A DNA stretch of 64,000 nucleotides from Streptococcus sp. D7B5. GTDB lineage: Bacteria > Bacillota > Bacilli > Lactobacillales > Streptococcaceae. Made by a program: the position numbers and the translations under genes. The DNA is taken from NCBI RefSeq assembly GCF_029691405.1, contig NZ_CP121467.1, positions 62,001-126,000 of the forward strand, read 5' to 3'. A model generated the notes under the pieces. It was given only the letters and a program-made list of their open reading frames with translations, did no database searches and was not told the DNA's origin. The stretch's first letter is position 1; every line of letters starts with the position of its first letter. Shown here one piece after another: positions 35,635 through 45,577 of this stretch.

Positions 35635-36327
35635 ATGGAATTTACAGATATTGCGATGGAATTATCCAAGGAAGCTTGGCAGGCTTCCTTTCATCACCCC
35701 TTTGTTTTACAGTTACAAGAGGGGAATTTAGAACCTTCTATTTTCCGCTATTACCTGATTCAGGATGCCTACTACCTGAAGTCTTTTTCAGAAGCCTATC
35801 ACCTCTTGGCTGATAAGACTTCAAACCAAGAGATGAAAAGACTCTTGAAACAAAATGCCCAGAGTCTAGTGGAGGGTGAGTTGTTTATCCGCCAACAATT
35901 TTTCATGGAATTAGGAATCAGCGACCAGGAAATGGAGCAACATCCAATCGCTCCAACCTGTTATCATTACATTTCTCATATTTATCGCCAGTTTGCAGAG
36001 CCAAACTTGGGCATTGCTTTTGCTAGTTTGCTTCCATGTCCTTGGTTATACCATGATTTGGGCAAGGCACTTAATCGCAAACCATCCCCGAATCCTCTTT
36101 ATCAACAGTGGATTGAGACCTATATCACCGATGAGTTAGAACAGCAGATTAAAGAGGAAGAAGCCCTGGTCAATCAGCTCTATCGCGAAAGCAACGAGAC
36201 AGACAAACAAAAAATGCTAGAGGCCTTCCACCGAAGTGTCCACATGGAAGCTAAGTTTTGGGAGATGGCTTACCAACATCAAACCTGGACGAGTGATTTG
36301 CAATCCTTAGAAAAAGAGAAGAAATAG
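35635..36327 (+). CDS. tenA2: TenA_C-class aminopyrimidine aminohydrolase
   Basis: 230-aa TenA with the catalytic Cys135 (LLPCPWLY) at the same number as in Bacillus subtilis TenA. The classical enzyme deaminates aminopyrimidine breakdown products to HMP so that thiamin can be rebuilt. It differs strongly from the TenA_E protein at 31987, so the cluster has both classes. AAGGAG precedes the ATG. Confidence 0.93.
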   Translation: MEFTDIAMELSKEAWQASFHHPFVLQLQEGNLEPSIFRYYLIQDAYYLKSFSEAYHLLADKTSNQEMKRLLKQNAQSLVEGELFIRQQFFMELGISDQEMEQHPIAPTCYHYISHIYRQFAEPNLGIAFASLLPCPWLYHDLGKALNRKPSPNPLYQQWIETYITDELEQQIKEEEALVNQLYRESNETDKQKMLEAFHRSVHMEAKFWEMAYQHQTWTSDLQSLEKEKK

Positions 36328-36330
36328 AAA

Positions 36331-36855
36331 ATGAGAAACCACCAACTACAAGTTCACAAATTAACTATTTTATCCATGATGATTGCCCTTGACGTAGTTC
36401 TTACACCCATCTTTCGAATTGAAGGAATGGCACCGATGTCTAGTGTAGTCAATATTCTGGCAGGAATCATGATGGGACCTGTTTATGCCTTGGTCATGGC
36501 TACAGTCACAGCCTTTATCCGTATGTCTACTCAAGGCATTCCGCCCTTGGCCCTCACAGGAGCTACTTTTGGAGCTCTCCTAGCAGGTCTCTTTTATAAG
36601 TACGGTCGAAAATTTCACTATTCTGCCCTAGGAGAAATCTTGGGAACAGGGATTATCGGTTCTATTGTTTCCTATCCTGTCATGGTTCTCTTTACCGGAT
36701 CTGCGGCCAAGCTCAGCTGGTTTATCTATACTCCGAGATTTTTCGGAGCGACCTTGATCGGTACAGCCATAGCTTTCCTCGCCTTTCGATTTTTAATCAA
36801 GCAGGAATTCTTTAAAAAAGTGCAGGGATATTTCTTTGGAGAAAGGATAGACTGA
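36331..36855 (+). CDS. thiW: ThiW, ECF S-component for the thiazole precursor
   Basis: 174-aa membrane protein of the ThiW family, which is predicted to bind and import hydroxyethylthiazole through a shared ECF module. About five hydrophobic segments; the N-terminal pattern [15 protein letters not shown] and the [10 protein letters not shown] region fit ECF S-components. The stop overlaps the thiM start. No EcfAAT module lies in the window, so the shared one must be elsewhere. Confidence 0.9.
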   Translation: MRNHQLQVHKLTILSMMIALDVVLTPIFRIEGMAPMSSVVNILAGIMMGPVYALVMATVTAFIRMSTQGIPPLALTGATFGALLAGLFYKYGRKFHYSALGEILGTGIIGSIVSYPVMVLFTGSAAKLSWFIYTPRFFGATLIGTAIAFLAFRFLIKQEFFKKVQGYFFGERID

Positions 36856-37658
36856 TGCAGGCATTTACAAATCCTTTCCCTCTGGCAACCAGTTCCTTGA
36901 TTCACTGCATCACCAATGAGATTTCCTGTGAGATGCTGGCTAATGGCATTTTGGCTCTAGGATGCAAACCTGTCATGGCAGATGACCCTCGTGAAGTTCT
37001 TGATTTTACTAAGCAAAGTCAAGCCCTCTTTATCAATTTGGGGCATTTGTCAGCCGAGAAGGAAAAAGCAATCCGTAGGGCAGCTTCTTATGCAGACCAA
37101 GCTTGTCTCCCAATGGTAGTAGATGCGGTTGGCCTAGCAGCATCTCCCATTCGAAAGACCTTAGTCAGAGATCTTTTAGAATACAAGCCCACAGTCCTTA
37201 AAGGGAATATGTCGGAAATCCGAAGTCTTGTTGGTTTAAAGCACCACGGAGTTGGAGTTGATGCTAGCCATAAAGATCAAGAAACTGAGGATTTACTTCA
37301 AGTCTTGAAAGACTGGTGTCAGCTTTATCCTGGTATGTCATTCTTAGTAACTGGACCTAAGGACCTCATAGTTTCAGAGAATCAAGTTGCTGTATTGGGA
37401 AATGGCTGTGACGAATTAGACTGGATAACGGGGACAGGAGACCTGGTTGGAGCCTTGACTGCCGTTTTTCTCAGCCAAGGAAAGACTGCCTTTGAAGCTT
37501 CGTGCTTAGCGGTTTCTTATCTCAATATTTCTGCTGAGAGAATTCTTGTTCAAGGAATGGGATTGGAAGATTTCCGCTTTCAAACTCTCAATCAGCTCTC
37601 TCTTCTAAAAAGAGATAAAAATTGGCTAGATGCTATCAAAGGAGACTTTTATGAATAG
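36855..37658 (+). CDS. thiM: Hydroxyethylthiazole kinase
   Basis: 267-aa ribokinase-like enzyme that phosphorylates hydroxyethylthiazole imported by ThiW. Landmarks: [19 protein letters not shown] at the substrate site, LKGNMSEI, and the anion hole GTGDLVGAL with the catalytic Asp. It overlaps thiW by one base and thiE by 8 bp. Confidence 0.95.
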   Translation: MQAFTNPFPLATSSLIHCITNEISCEMLANGILALGCKPVMADDPREVLDFTKQSQALFINLGHLSAEKEKAIRRAASYADQACLPMVVDAVGLAASPIRKTLVRDLLEYKPTVLKGNMSEIRSLVGLKHHGVGVDASHKDQETEDLLQVLKDWCQLYPGMSFLVTGPKDLIVSENQVAVLGNGCDELDWITGTGDLVGALTAVFLSQGKTAFEASCLAVSYLNISAERILVQGMGLEDFRFQTLNQLSLLKRDKNWLDAIKGDFYE

Positions 37659-38283
37659 AGAAGCACTCAGACTATATCTGGTAACCAATCGCTACCAAGA
37701 TTCCTTGGAAAACTTTCTTGAAAAAGTCGAGACGGCCTGCCGTTCAGGTGTTACCATCATCCAACTACGAGAAAAAAATCTCACCACCAATCAATACTAT
37801 CAACTGGCAAAACAAGTCAAGGAAATAACCGATGCCTATCAGGTCCCCTTGATTATCGATGATCGTTTGGATGTTTGTCTCGCGGTTGATGCTGCTGGGT
37901 TGCATATAGGCGACGATGAACTACCAGTTTCGGTTGCCCGCAAAGTCTTGGGTCCTGAAAAAATCCTCGGTGTCACTGCTAAAACAGTAAAAAGGGCTCT
38001 TGAGGCGGAAACATCGGGTGCGGATTACTTGGGAACAGGAGCCATTTTCCCAACTACGACCAAAGAAAATGCACCCATCACCCTGATTTCAACCTTGAAA
38101 ACAATTTGCCAAACGGTCGCCATTCCAGTAGTTGCTATCGGAGGCCTGACGTCAGAGAATATTGACCAACTTGCTGAAACTGGTATAGCAGGGGTAGCCG
38201 TTGTCCGTGATTTGATGCAGGCAGAAGATATAGAAGCAAAAACGCAAGCTTTTTTAACAAAGCTAGATGACATTATTTCCTAA
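37651..38283 (+). CDS. thiE: Thiamin-phosphate synthase
   Basis: 210-aa TIM-barrel enzyme that joins HMP-PP and hydroxyethylthiazole phosphate. [40 protein letters not shown] (ends L54? not numbered; the acidic Mg site DDR/DVCLA) and [11 protein letters not shown] are the family signatures. The start at 37651 has AAAGGAGA upstream inside the end of thiM; an earlier in-frame codon at 37630 is not needed. It ends the plus-strand thi operon. Confidence 0.94.
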   Translation: MNREALRLYLVTNRYQDSLENFLEKVETACRSGVTIIQLREKNLTTNQYYQLAKQVKEITDAYQVPLIIDDRLDVCLAVDAAGLHIGDDELPVSVARKVLGPEKILGVTAKTVKRALEAETSGADYLGTGAIFPTTTKENAPITLISTLKTICQTVAIPVVAIGGLTSENIDQLAETGIAGVAVVRDLMQAEDIEAKTQAFLTKLDDIIS

Positions 38284-38287
38284 TCAA

Positions 38288-38329
38288 AAACTCTCTAATT
38301 CCCTTATAGTGGGAACTAGAGAGTTTTTT
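38288..38329. terminator. Bidirectional terminator between thiE and thiD
   Basis: AACTCTCTA-TTCCC / GGGAAC-TAGAGAGTT with flanking A and T runs. Confidence 0.85.
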
Positions 38330-38330
38330 C

Positions 38331-39122
38331 TTAATCTTTAAAGCTTGTATGGTTGACTGGGCCAGAACCATGACCGAGTTGAGGGGCGTCTTGGATGGCT
38401 TTTGTGATAAAGGCCTTGGCCTTATCGACTGCCTGATAAAGGGTCTTCCCCTTGGCTAGTTCAGCCGTAATCACTGCAGCAAAAGTACATCCAGTACCAT
38501 GGGTGTGACAGGTTTGAATTCGTGGACTTTCCCAGACAAATTGTTCCTCCTTGGTAAAGAGGAAATCCTTGGCACCACCTTCAAGATGACCACCTTTGAT
38601 AACTACAGACTGAGGACCAAATTCTTTTAAAATCAGGCGACCAGCACGCTGCATGTCTTCTGGATCATGGATTGAAAAACCAACAATCTCTTCTGCTTCA
38701 GGAAGATTGGGAGTGATAATGGTTGCAAGGGGAAGTAGGTTTGTTTTTAGGAAGCTTCTCGCACTGGTATCAATCAGGGTGTCCCCACTCGTAGCGACCA
38801 TAACAGGGTCCAGCACATAGGGACAGTCCAGCTTTTTAAGGTAGGGTTGGATGATCTCCATGATCTCAGTAGTTGCCAACATACCAGTTTTCACAGCCTG
38901 AGGTTTGATATCCGAAAAGACACTCTCCAATTGAGCTTCCAGCATTTGGTTGGAGACGTGCTCGATTAATTGAACACCTCTGGTATTTTGAGCGACAAGG
39001 CTGGTGACAACGGCCATTCCATAGACATCTCTCGCTTGGAATGACTTCAAATCAGCCATAATGCCAGCACCGCCACTAGGGTCAGTTCCTGCAATGGATA
39101 GAGCAACGGGTAAATAAGTCAT
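38331..39122 (-). CDS. thiD: Hydroxymethylpyrimidine/phosphomethylpyrimidine kinase
   Basis: 263-aa ribokinase-family enzyme that makes HMP-PP, completing the salvage route with ThiM and ThiE. AGTDPSGGAGIMADLK at the N terminus, LDPVMVATSGD and the C-terminal GTGCTFAAVITA anion hole (catalytic Asp replaced by Cys context, as usual in ThiD) are clear. GGGAGG precedes the ATG by six bases. It is convergent with thiE and has its own TPP riboswitch. Confidence 0.95.
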   Translation of the reverse strand: MTYLPVALSIAGTDPSGGAGIMADLKSFQARDVYGMAVVTSLVAQNTRGVQLIEHVSNQMLEAQLESVFSDIKPQAVKTGMLATTEIMEIIQPYLKKLDCPYVLDPVMVATSGDTLIDTSARSFLKTNLLPLATIITPNLPEAEEIVGFSIHDPEDMQRAGRLILKEFGPQSVVIKGGHLEGGAKDFLFTKEEQFVWESPRIQTCHTHGTGCTFAAVITAELAKGKTLYQAVDKAKAFITKAIQDAPQLGHGSGPVNHTSFKD

Positions 39123-39218
39123 CTAAAACCTCCCAACCAACTGAAGTTTGTATTCTCAAGAACAAGCTAGTCTGTTTGAGGAAAGCAATAGAAGACTAGC
39201 TAGTCCTCATTATCATTT

Positions 39219-39300
39219 CCACTTCCATCAGCTAGCATTACCTAGATTGAGTCAAAGGGATATAACAGTCGTTAATCTCAGCTTTACGCACCCCTAGTGG
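39219..39300 (-). ncRNA. TPP riboswitch 3, upstream of thiD
   Basis: On the minus strand: closing stem CCACT/AGTGG, AGGGGTGC, GCTGAGATTAACG, ATCCCTTTGA, then CTAG-GTAAT-GCTAG and TGGAAG. It is diverged from the other two (GACTCAAT in place of GAACCTGA). The expression platform between it and thiD is not clear; a GACTAGCTAGTC palindrome (39195-39206) may be part of it. Confidence 0.88.
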
Positions 39301-39318
39301 TTGTTTTCTTTTTTCTAC

Positions 39319-39327
39319 AGTATAGCA
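39319..39327 (-). promoter_or_regulatory. thiD promoter (extended -10)
   Basis: Minus-strand TGC-TATACT, about 19 bases before the riboswitch; weak -35. Confidence 0.6.
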
Positions 39328-39418
39328 TATTTTTATAGTTTATATAGTGAAATTTGACTGCAAATCTCTCGTTACAGGATTAGAATTCTATTTTTCGAAA
39401 AAATAATAAAAATTATAG

Positions 39419-39470
39419 TTGACAAATGTAGATTTTGAGAGTATACTAATAACTGTAATCGACAAATGTA
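39419..39470 (+). promoter_or_regulatory. cop operon promoter with two cop boxes
   Basis: TTGACA (39419-39424), 17 bp, TATACT (39442-39447). Two identical GACAAATGTA boxes (39421-39430 and 39461-39470) match the CopY operator KACANNTGTA; one overlaps the -35 and the other follows the expected +1. Centre spacing is 40 bp. Confidence 0.9.
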
Positions 39471-39488
39471 GATTTAGGAGGTGTGATG

Positions 39489-39884
39489 ATGCAGATTTCA
39501 GATGCAGAATGGCAGGTCATGAAGATTATTTGGATGCAAGGAGAGCAGACCAGTACGGATTTGATCAGGGTTCTGGCGGAGCGGTTCGACTGGTCCAAGT
39601 CGACCATTCAAACTCTTTTGGCTCGTTTAGTTGAGAAAGAGTGTCTGACAAGGAAAAAAGAAGGCAAGTTCTTTGTCTATTCAGCCCTTTTAACTCTGGA
39701 CCAGAGTCGAGACTTGCTTGTCCAAGATATCAAAGACAAGGTTTGTTCTCGTAGGATTAAGAACTTGTTGGCTGATTTGATTGTGGAATGTGATTTCACT
39801 TTGGCTGACTTGGAAGACTTAGAAGCTGTGATTTCTAAGAAGAAATCAAGCGCTGTAACAGAAGTAAGATGTAATTGTATGTAA
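39489..39884 (+). CDS. copY: Copper-responsive repressor CopY
   Basis: 131-aa BlaI/CopY-type winged-helix repressor. The N-terminal HTH (ISDAEWQVMKIIW... STIQTLLARLVEKECL) is typical. The C terminus ends in CNCM, the short pneumococcal form of the Cys metal motif. It binds the two cop boxes and releases when copper replaces zinc. Three start codons lie in a row (GTG 39483, ATG 39486, ATG 39489); TAGGAGG at 39474-39480 best suits 39489 or 39486. Confidence 0.94.
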   Translation: MQISDAEWQVMKIIWMQGEQTSTDLIRVLAERFDWSKSTIQTLLARLVEKECLTRKKEGKFFVYSALLTLDQSRDLLVQDIKDKVCSRRIKNLLADLIVECDFTLADLEDLEAVISKKKSSAVTEVRCNCM

Positions 39885-39894
39885 AGGAGACGTC

Positions 39895-40266
39895 ATGTTA
39901 AATAGTATTGTAACCATTATTTGTATTGCCCTTATCGCGTTTATCTTGTTTTGGTTTTTCAAAAAGCCTGAAAAATCTGGACAAAAGGCCCAGCAAAAAA
40001 AGGGTTACCAAGAGATCCGAGTGGAAGTCATGGGGGGCTATACGCCTGAGTTGATTATTCTTAAAAAATCAGTGCCAGCCCGCATTGTCTTTGACCGCAA
40101 GGACCCTTCACCCTGTCTAGATCAGATCGTCTTTCCAGATTTTGGTGTGCATGCGGATCTTCCTATGGGTGAAGAGTATGTAGTGGAAATCACACCTGAG
40201 CAGACTGGAGAGTTTGGCTTTGCATGTGGTATGAACATGATGCACGGCAAGATGATTGTAGAGTAG
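39895..40266 (+). CDS. cupA: Membrane-anchored copper chaperone CupA
   Basis: 123 aa: one N-terminal TM (about 4-22) and a cupredoxin-like domain. The Cu(I) sites known for CupA map to Cys74 (PSPCLDQ) and Cys111 with Met113, Met115 and Met116 (ACGMNMMHG). CupA hands Cu(I) to the similar N-terminal domain of CopA and is needed for copper resistance in pneumococcus. It lies between copY and copA with gaps of about 10 bp. Confidence 0.94.
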   Translation: MLNSIVTIICIALIAFILFWFFKKPEKSGQKAQQKKGYQEIRVEVMGGYTPELIILKKSVPARIVFDRKDPSPCLDQIVFPDFGVHADLPMGEEYVVEITPEQTGEFGFACGMNMMHGKMIVE

Positions 40267-40275
40267 GAGGAGACT

Positions 40276-42498
40276 ATGACAGAAATTGTGAAAGCAAGCC
40301 TAGAAAATGGCATTCAAAAAATCCGTATCCGAGCTGAAAAAGGCTATCATCCAGCTCATATTCAGCTTCAAAAAGGGATTCCGGCTGAGATAACTTTTCA
40401 TCGTGTGACGCCATCAAACTGTTACAAAGAAATCCTTTTTGAAGAAGAAGGTATCTTGGAACCAATCGGCGTGGACGAGGAGAAGACAATTCGTTTTACG
40501 CCTCAAGAGTTGGGGCAACATGAATTTTCATGTGGCATGAAGATGCAAAAGGGAAGTTATACCGTAGTTGAGAAGACTCGAAAATCTTTGTCACTTTTGC
40601 AACGTTTTTGGATTACTAGTATTTTTACTCTTCCTCTTGTGTTTCTCATGGTTGGGATGTTGACAGGCAGCATTAGTCACCAAGTCATGCATTGGGGAAC
40701 CTTTCTAGCCACAACACCCATTATGCTAGTAGCAGGTGGTCCCTATATCCAAAGCGCTTGGGCCAGCTTTAAAAAGCACAATGCCAATATGGATACCTTG
40801 GTGGCTCTGGGAACTCTAGTGGCCTATTTCTATAGCTTAGTTGCCCTCTTCGCTGGTCTCCCCGTTTACTTTGAAAGTGCTGGATTTATCCTCTTCTTTG
40901 TTCTTTTGGGAGCCGTTTTTGAGGAAAAAATGCGAAAAAATACTTCCCAAGCTGTGGAGAAATTACTGGACTTGCAGGCTAAAACTGCAGAAGTCTTGCG
41001 TGAGGATAACTATGTTCAAGTCCCCTTAGAGCAAGTCAAGGTAGGTGACCTGATTCGAGTACGACCAGGTGAAAAGATTGCGGTTGATGGGGTCGTAGTA
41101 GAAGGTGTGTCCAGTATTGATGAATCCATGGTGACAGGTGAGAGCCTGCCGGTAGACAAGACAGTTGGAGATACCGTCATTGGCTCCACTATCAATAATA
41201 GCGGAACACTGGTTTTTAAAGCAGAAAAAGTTGGTTCAGAGACAGTTTTGGCTCAGATTGTGGACTTTGTGAAGAAAGCCCAGACTAGCCGAGCACCAAT
41301 TCAGGATTTGACGGATAAGATTTCAGGGATTTTTGTCCCAGCAGTCGTCATTTTAGCGATTCTGACTTTTTGGGTTTGGTTTGTCTTACTTGGGGCTAGC
41401 TTTGTGACTTCTCTGCTTTATGGGGTGGCAGTTTTGATTATCGCTTGTCCTTGTGCCTTGGGACTCGCAACACCAACGGCTCTCATGGTGGGAACTGGGC
41501 GTAGTGCCAAAATGGGCGTTCTCCTCAAGAATGGAACCGTCTTACAGGAAATCCAGAAAGTCAAAACTCTCGTCTTTGATAAGACAGGAACTTTGACAGA
41601 AGGAAAACCAGTGGTAACAGATATCATTGGCGATGAGACAGAAGTACTTGGCTTAGCAGCTTCTTTAGAAGAAGCCTCTCAGCACCCACTGGCTGAGGCC
41701 ATTGTCAAGCGAGCGACTGAAACTGGACTTGAGATTCAAACTGTTGAAAATTTCCAAGCCCTTCATGGAAAAGGTGTTTCAGGGCAAATAGCTGGGAAAC
41801 AAGTCTTGCTTGGAAATGCTAAAATGCTGGATGGGATGATCATTTCAAGCACTTATCAAGAAAAACTAGAAGAACTAGAAAAAGAAGCTAAGACAGTTGT
41901 CTACTTGGCTGTTGACAATGAAATCAAAGGCTTGCTTGCCCTGCAAGATATCCCCAAGGAAAATGCCAAGCTAGCCATCAGTCAGCTGAAAAAACGTGGA
42001 CTTAAAACAGTCATGCTGACAGGGGATAATGCTGGCGTGGCGCGTGCTATTGCCGATCAGATTGGAATCGAAGAGGTCATTGCAGGTGTCTTGCCAGAAG
42101 AAAAAGCCCATGAAATCCATAAACTACAATCAGCTGGGAAAGTGGCCTTTGTTGGTGATGGTATCAATGACGCTCCTGCCCTCAGTGTAGCAGATGTGGG
42201 GATTGCTATGGGAGCTGGAACAGATATTGCCATCGAGTCAGCAGATTTGGTGTTGACAACTAATAACCTCCTAGGAGTGGTTCGTGCCTTTGACATGAGC
42301 AAGAAAACCTTCAATCGAATTCTGCTCAATCTTTTCTGGGCCTTTATCTACAATGTCGCCGGAATTCCGATTGCAGCAGGAGTCTTTTCAGGAATTGGTC
42401 TCGTTCTCAATCCAGAACTGGCTGGTCTAGCCATGGCCTTTAGTTCTGTATCTGTTTTAACCAGTTCACTCATGCTAAACTTTAGTAAAATAGACTAA
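40276..42498 (+). CDS. copA: Copper-exporting P1B-type ATPase CopA
   Basis: 740 aa. The N-terminal domain (about 1-100) is a CupA-like cupredoxin with CGMKM at 86-90 in place of the usual HMA domain. The core has eight TM segments, TGES in the actuator domain, the transmembrane metal motif C391-P392-C393, phosphorylation site D435-KTGT, an HP pair (QHPLAEA), and [10 protein letters not shown] at the hinge. It pumps Cu(I) out using ATP. It is the last gene of the cop operon. Confidence 0.96.
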   Translation: MTEIVKASLENGIQKIRIRAEKGYHPAHIQLQKGIPAEITFHRVTPSNCYKEILFEEEGILEPIGVDEEKTIRFTPQELGQHEFSCGMKMQKGSYTVVEKTRKSLSLLQRFWITSIFTLPLVFLMVGMLTGSISHQVMHWGTFLATTPIMLVAGGPYIQSAWASFKKHNANMDTLVALGTLVAYFYSLVALFAGLPVYFESAGFILFFVLLGAVFEEKMRKNTSQAVEKLLDLQAKTAEVLREDNYVQVPLEQVKVGDLIRVRPGEKIAVDGVVVEGVSSIDESMVTGESLPVDKTVGDTVIGSTINNSGTLVFKAEKVGSETVLAQIVDFVKKAQTSRAPIQDLTDKISGIFVPAVVILAILTFWVWFVLLGASFVTSLLYGVAVLIIACPCALGLATPTALMVGTGRSAKMGVLLKNGTVLQEIQKVKTLVFDKTGTLTEGKPVVTDIIGDETEVLGLAASLEEASQHPLAEAIVKRATETGLEIQTVENFQALHGKGVSGQIAGKQVLLGNAKMLDGMIISSTYQEKLEELEKEAKTVVYLAVDNEIKGLLALQDIPKENAKLAISQLKKRGLKTVMLTGDNAGVARAIADQIGIEEVIAGVLPEEKAHEIHKLQSAGKVAFVGDGINDAPALSVADVGIAMGAGTDIAIESADLVLTTNNLLGVVRAFDMSKKTFNRILLNLFWAFIYNVAGIPIAAGVFSGIGLVLNPELAGLAMAFSSVSVLTSSLMLNFSKID

Positions 42499-42522
42499 AA
42501 GCGAGCTTGCTCGCTTTTTATT
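42499..42522 (+). terminator. cop operon terminator
   Basis: AAAGCGAG / CTTG / CTCGCTTTTT. Confidence 0.9.
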
Positions 42523-42533
42523 ATAAAACAGTT

Positions 42534-42652
42534 ATATAAAACGTTTTCAAACTGTACTGTAATAGAGAATAAGAACTTCTGAGCACATTCTTAGGAGACC
42601 CAAAACAAATGTGGTAAAGTAGTAGAGTAAAAATTTGCTGAAACGTTTCCAA
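42534..42652 (+). promoter_or_regulatory. spxB upstream region with cre-like sites
   Basis: Two CcpA-like sites: ATAAAACGTTTTCA (about 42536-42549) and CTGAAACGTTTCCA (about 42638-42651). TGG-TAAAGT (42612-42620) is a possible extended -10 with no clear -35. SpxB is known to respond to CcpA and other regulators in pneumococcus. Confidence 0.5.
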
Positions 42653-42710
42653 TTAGTATATGAAAACGGGTTTATCAAGTTTTAAAAATATTTGAAGGAG
42701 AGTTATCATT

Positions 42711-44486
42711 ATGACTCAAGGGAAAATTACTGCATCTGCAGCAATGCTCAACGTATTGAAAACATGGGGCGTAGACACCATCTACGGTATCCCATCAGGA
42801 ACACTCAGCTCATTGATGGACGCTTTGGCTGAAGACAAAGATATCCGCTTCTTGCAAGTTCGCCACGAAGAAACAGGTGCTCTTGCAGCGGTCATGCAAG
42901 CTAAATTCGGTGGCTCAATCGGGGTTGCAGTTGGTTCAGGTGGTCCAGGTGCGACTCACTTGATTAACGGTGTTTACGATGCAGCTATGGATAACACTCC
43001 ATTCCTTGCTATCCTTGGATCACGTCCTGTTAACGAACTCAACATGGATGCCTTCCAAGAATTGAACCAAAACCCAATGTACAACGGTATCGCTGTCTAC
43101 AACAAACGTGTCGCTTACGCTGAGCAATTGCCAAAAGTAATTGACGAAGCTTGCCGTGCTGCAGTTTCTAAAAAAGGTCCAGCTGTTGTTGAAATCCCAG
43201 TAAACTTCGGTTTCCAAGAAATCGATGAAAACTCATACTATGGTTCAGGTTCATACGAACGTTCATTCATCGCTCCTGCTTTGAACGAAGTTGAAATTGA
43301 CAAAGCTGTTGAAATCTTAAACAATGCTGAACGCCCAGTTATCTATGCTGGTTACGGTGGTGTTAAAGCTGGTGAAGTCATTACTGAATTGTCACGTAAA
43401 ATCAAAGCACCAATCATCACAACTGGTAAAAACTTTGAAGCCTTTGAATGGAACTACGAAGGTTTGACAGGTTCTGCTTACCGTGTTGGTTGGAAACCAG
43501 CTAACGAAGTGGTCTTCGAAGCAGACACAGTTCTTTTCCTTGGTTCAAACTTCCCATTTGCTGAAGTTTACGAAGCATTCAAGAACACTGAAAAATTCAT
43601 CCAAGTTGATATCGACCCTTACAAACTTGGCAAACGTCACGCCCTTGACGCTTCAATCCTTGGTGACGCAGGTCAAGCAGCGAAAGCTATCCTTGACAAA
43701 GTGAACCCAGTAGAATCTACTCCATGGTGGCGTGCAAACGTGAAGAACAACCAAAACTGGCGTGATTACATGAACAAACTCGAAGGTAAAACTGAGGGTG
43801 AATTGCAATTGTACCAAGTTTACAATGCAATCAACAAACATGCTGATCAAGACGCTATCTACTCAATCGACGTAGGTGACACTACTCAAACATCTACTCG
43901 TCACCTTCACATGACACCTAAGAACATGTGGCGTACATCTCCACTCTTTGCGACAATGGGTATTGCCCTTCCTGGTGGTATCGCTGCTAAGAAAGACAAT
44001 CCAGATCGCCAAGTATGGAACATCATGGGTGACGGTGCATTCAACATGTGCTACCCAGACGTTATCACAAACGTTCAATACGACCTTCCAGTTATCAACG
44101 TTGTCTTCTCAAATGGTAAATATGCCTTCATCAAGGACAAATACGAAGACACAAACAAACACTTGTTTGGTTGTGACTTCCCTAATGCTGACTATGCGAA
44201 AATCGCTGAAGCTCAAGGAGCTGTTGGATTTACAGTTGATCGTATCGAAGACATCGACGCAGTTGTTGCAGAAGCTGTTAAATTGAACAAAGAAGGTAAA
44301 ACTGTTGTGATCGATGCTCGCATCTCTCAACACCGTCCGCTTCCAGTAGAAGTACTTGAATTGGATCCAAAACAACACTCAGAAGAAGCAATCAAAGCCT
44401 TCAAGGAAAAATACGAAGCAGAAGAACTCGTACCATTCCGTCTCTTCTTGGAAGAAGAAGGTTTGCAATCACGCGCAATTAAATAA
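42711..44486 (+). CDS. spxB: Pyruvate oxidase SpxB
   Basis: 591-aa ThDP- and FAD-dependent enzyme that turns pyruvate, phosphate and O2 into acetyl phosphate, CO2 and H2O2; the main peroxide source of Mitis-group streptococci. It has the catalytic Glu segment [29 protein letters not shown] (first part of the Pyr domain), and the ThDP/Mg motif beginning GDGAFNM in the C-terminal domain. GAAGGAGAG precedes the ATG. Codon use is highly optimised, which fits strong expression. It depends on the thiamin cluster upstream for its cofactor. Confidence 0.97.
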   Translation: MTQGKITASAAMLNVLKTWGVDTIYGIPSGTLSSLMDALAEDKDIRFLQVRHEETGALAAVMQAKFGGSIGVAVGSGGPGATHLINGVYDAAMDNTPFLAILGSRPVNELNMDAFQELNQNPMYNGIAVYNKRVAYAEQLPKVIDEACRAAVSKKGPAVVEIPVNFGFQEIDENSYYGSGSYERSFIAPALNEVEIDKAVEILNNAERPVIYAGYGGVKAGEVITELSRKIKAPIITTGKNFEAFEWNYEGLTGSAYRVGWKPANEVVFEADTVLFLGSNFPFAEVYEAFKNTEKFIQVDIDPYKLGKRHALDASILGDAGQAAKAILDKVNPVESTPWWRANVKNNQNWRDYMNKLEGKTEGELQLYQVYNAINKHADQDAIYSIDVGDTTQTSTRHLHMTPKNMWRTSPLFATMGIALPGGIAAKKDNPDRQVWNIMGDGAFNMCYPDVITNVQYDLPVINVVFSNGKYAFIKDKYEDTNKHLFGCDFPNADYAKIAEAQGAVGFTVDRIEDIDAVVAEAVKLNKEGKTVVIDARISQHRPLPVEVLELDPKQHSEEAIKAFKEKYEAEELVPFRLFLEEEGLQSRAIK

Positions 44487-44502
44487 TTCCTTCGTGGAAC
44501 TT

Positions 44503-44530
44503 AAAAAGATCGGAGCAATCCGGTCTTTTT
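44503..44530 (+). terminator. spxB terminator
   Basis: AAAAAGATCGGA / GCAA / TCCGGTCTTTTT, a 12-bp stem with one wobble. It is the first of three related hairpins. Confidence 0.92.
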
Positions 44531-44544
44531 ATGGAGTATAGTAA

Positions 44545-44892
44545 ATGAATTTAAATCAATTAGATATTATCGTTTCAGATGTTCCACAAGTCTGTGCTGA
44601 CTTGGAGCGTATTTTGGATAAAAAGTCCGATTATGTTGATGACAGTTTTGCTCAGTTTACGATTGGCAGTCACTGTCTGATGTTGTCCCAAAATCATTTG
44701 ATTCCTTTGGAAGATTTTCAGTCAGGAATCATTCTTCATATTGAGATTGAGGATCTAAATCAGAATTACCAACGGTTAAAAGAGATCGGTGTCGAGATTT
44801 TACACGGTCTTTGTGAAACGGATTGGGGAACAGAGTCCTTATTAGTTAAAGGGCCTGCTGGTCTAGTGATTGATTTTTATCGTATGAAGTAG
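44545..44892 (+). CDS. VOC-family (glyoxalase-like) protein
   Basis: 115-aa single vicinal-oxygen-chelate domain: beta-alpha-beta start LNQLDIIVSDVPQVCADLERIL and a second half ending LLVKGPAGLVIDFYRMK. Such proteins include lyases, dioxygenases and antibiotic-binding proteins; the metal ligands are not obvious, so no activity is assigned. GGAG lies 8 nt before the ATG, just past the spxB terminator. It is flanked by two nearly identical terminators. Confidence 0.8.
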   Translation: MNLNQLDIIVSDVPQVCADLERILDKKSDYVDDSFAQFTIGSHCLMLSQNHLIPLEDFQSGIILHIEIEDLNQNYQRLKEIGVEILHGLCETDWGTESLLVKGPAGLVIDFYRMK

Positions 44893-44941
44893 GTAATTCT
44901 ATTATCAAATTTTTTATCTAAACATTCTTGGAGTGAAACTT

Positions 44942-44970
44942 AAAAAGATCGGAGCAATTCGATCTTTTTT
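44942..44970 (+). terminator. Terminator of the VOC gene, copy of the spxB type
   Basis: AAAAAGATCGGA / GCAA / TTCGATCTTTTTT. The bases before it (GAAACTT) also resemble those before the spxB terminator. Confidence 0.88.
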
Positions 44971-45015
44971 GTATTTATGCGACTTTCAGTCCGTCTCGCT
45001 CCGTTAGGTGCGAGA

Positions 45016-45044
45016 CAAAAAACCACCCGTTTTCACGGGTGGTT
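45016..45044 (-). terminator. Terminator of the LapA-like gene
   Basis: Perfect 10-bp stem AACCACCCGT / ACGGGTGGTT (45021-45030 and 45035-45044); on the minus strand it ends in TTTTTT. Confidence 0.88.
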
Positions 45045-45057
45045 ATGATTTCTACAC

Positions 45058-45402
45058 TTATTGTTTGGCTTCCTGTTTTAATTGTTGCACCTGTTCCTCG
45101 TACTGGACAAGCTCCCTGTCTTTTATATTGATAGTCGCTTCTGCTTCAGCAATGCGGCTTCTCAGATCTTGAGTCTTGTTATGGTGATAGCTAATACCAA
45201 TAGCACTACCAGCAATGATCCCGATTACTAGACAAGTAAAAATCACCAAAATCAAGGGAGCAGATAGTTGTGTAAAGACAAGACTGACAGTTACTGTTTG
45301 ACGATTGAGTAGACCAAATGAGATCACAATGACTAATAAGCTCAAACCGCCAATTAGATAAGCCTTATCTTTCAGTGACAATTCATTAAATTTTTTTAGC
45401 AT
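45058..45402 (-). CDS. LapA-domain membrane protein
   Basis: 114 aa. Two TM helices (about 15-32 and 44-68) with the LapA/DUF1049 pattern NRQTVTVSLVF then PLILVIFTCLVIG, followed by a coiled coil (about 75-114, Glu/Gln-rich). Gram-positive members have no lipopolysaccharide role and are uncharacterised. AAAAGGAAC lies before the ATG. A promoter (TTGACA-N17-TAAAAT, minus strand) lies at 45467-45495. Confidence 0.8.
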   Translation of the reverse strand: MLKKFNELSLKDKAYLIGGLSLLVIVISFGLLNRQTVTVSLVFTQLSAPLILVIFTCLVIGIIAGSAIGISYHHNKTQDLRSRIAEAEATINIKDRELVQYEEQVQQLKQEAKQ

Positions 45403-45466
45403 AAGTTCCTTTTCTCCTGACTATGTTGATAGAAAACTACACACCATTTAGGTATTAACAAAATTC

Positions 45467-45495
45467 ATTTTACTAGAAAATTTCGATACTGTCAA
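45467..45495 (-). promoter_or_regulatory. Promoter of the LapA-like gene
   Basis: Minus-strand TTGACA (45495-45490), 17 bp, TAAAAT (45472-45467). Confidence 0.72.
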
Positions 45496-45577
45496 TAATT
45501 TCTAACGGCTTATTTACCATCAATCAATCGATTCATTGAAAAGGAGTATTCATTTTCTAATATTTGATTGAGTAAAC

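Noticed and set aside
44993..45016. Extra hairpin GTCTCGC/GCGAGAC as a plus-strand terminator
   Set aside because: It is followed by A, not T, on the plus strand, and on the minus strand it lies past the better terminator of the LapA-like gene.
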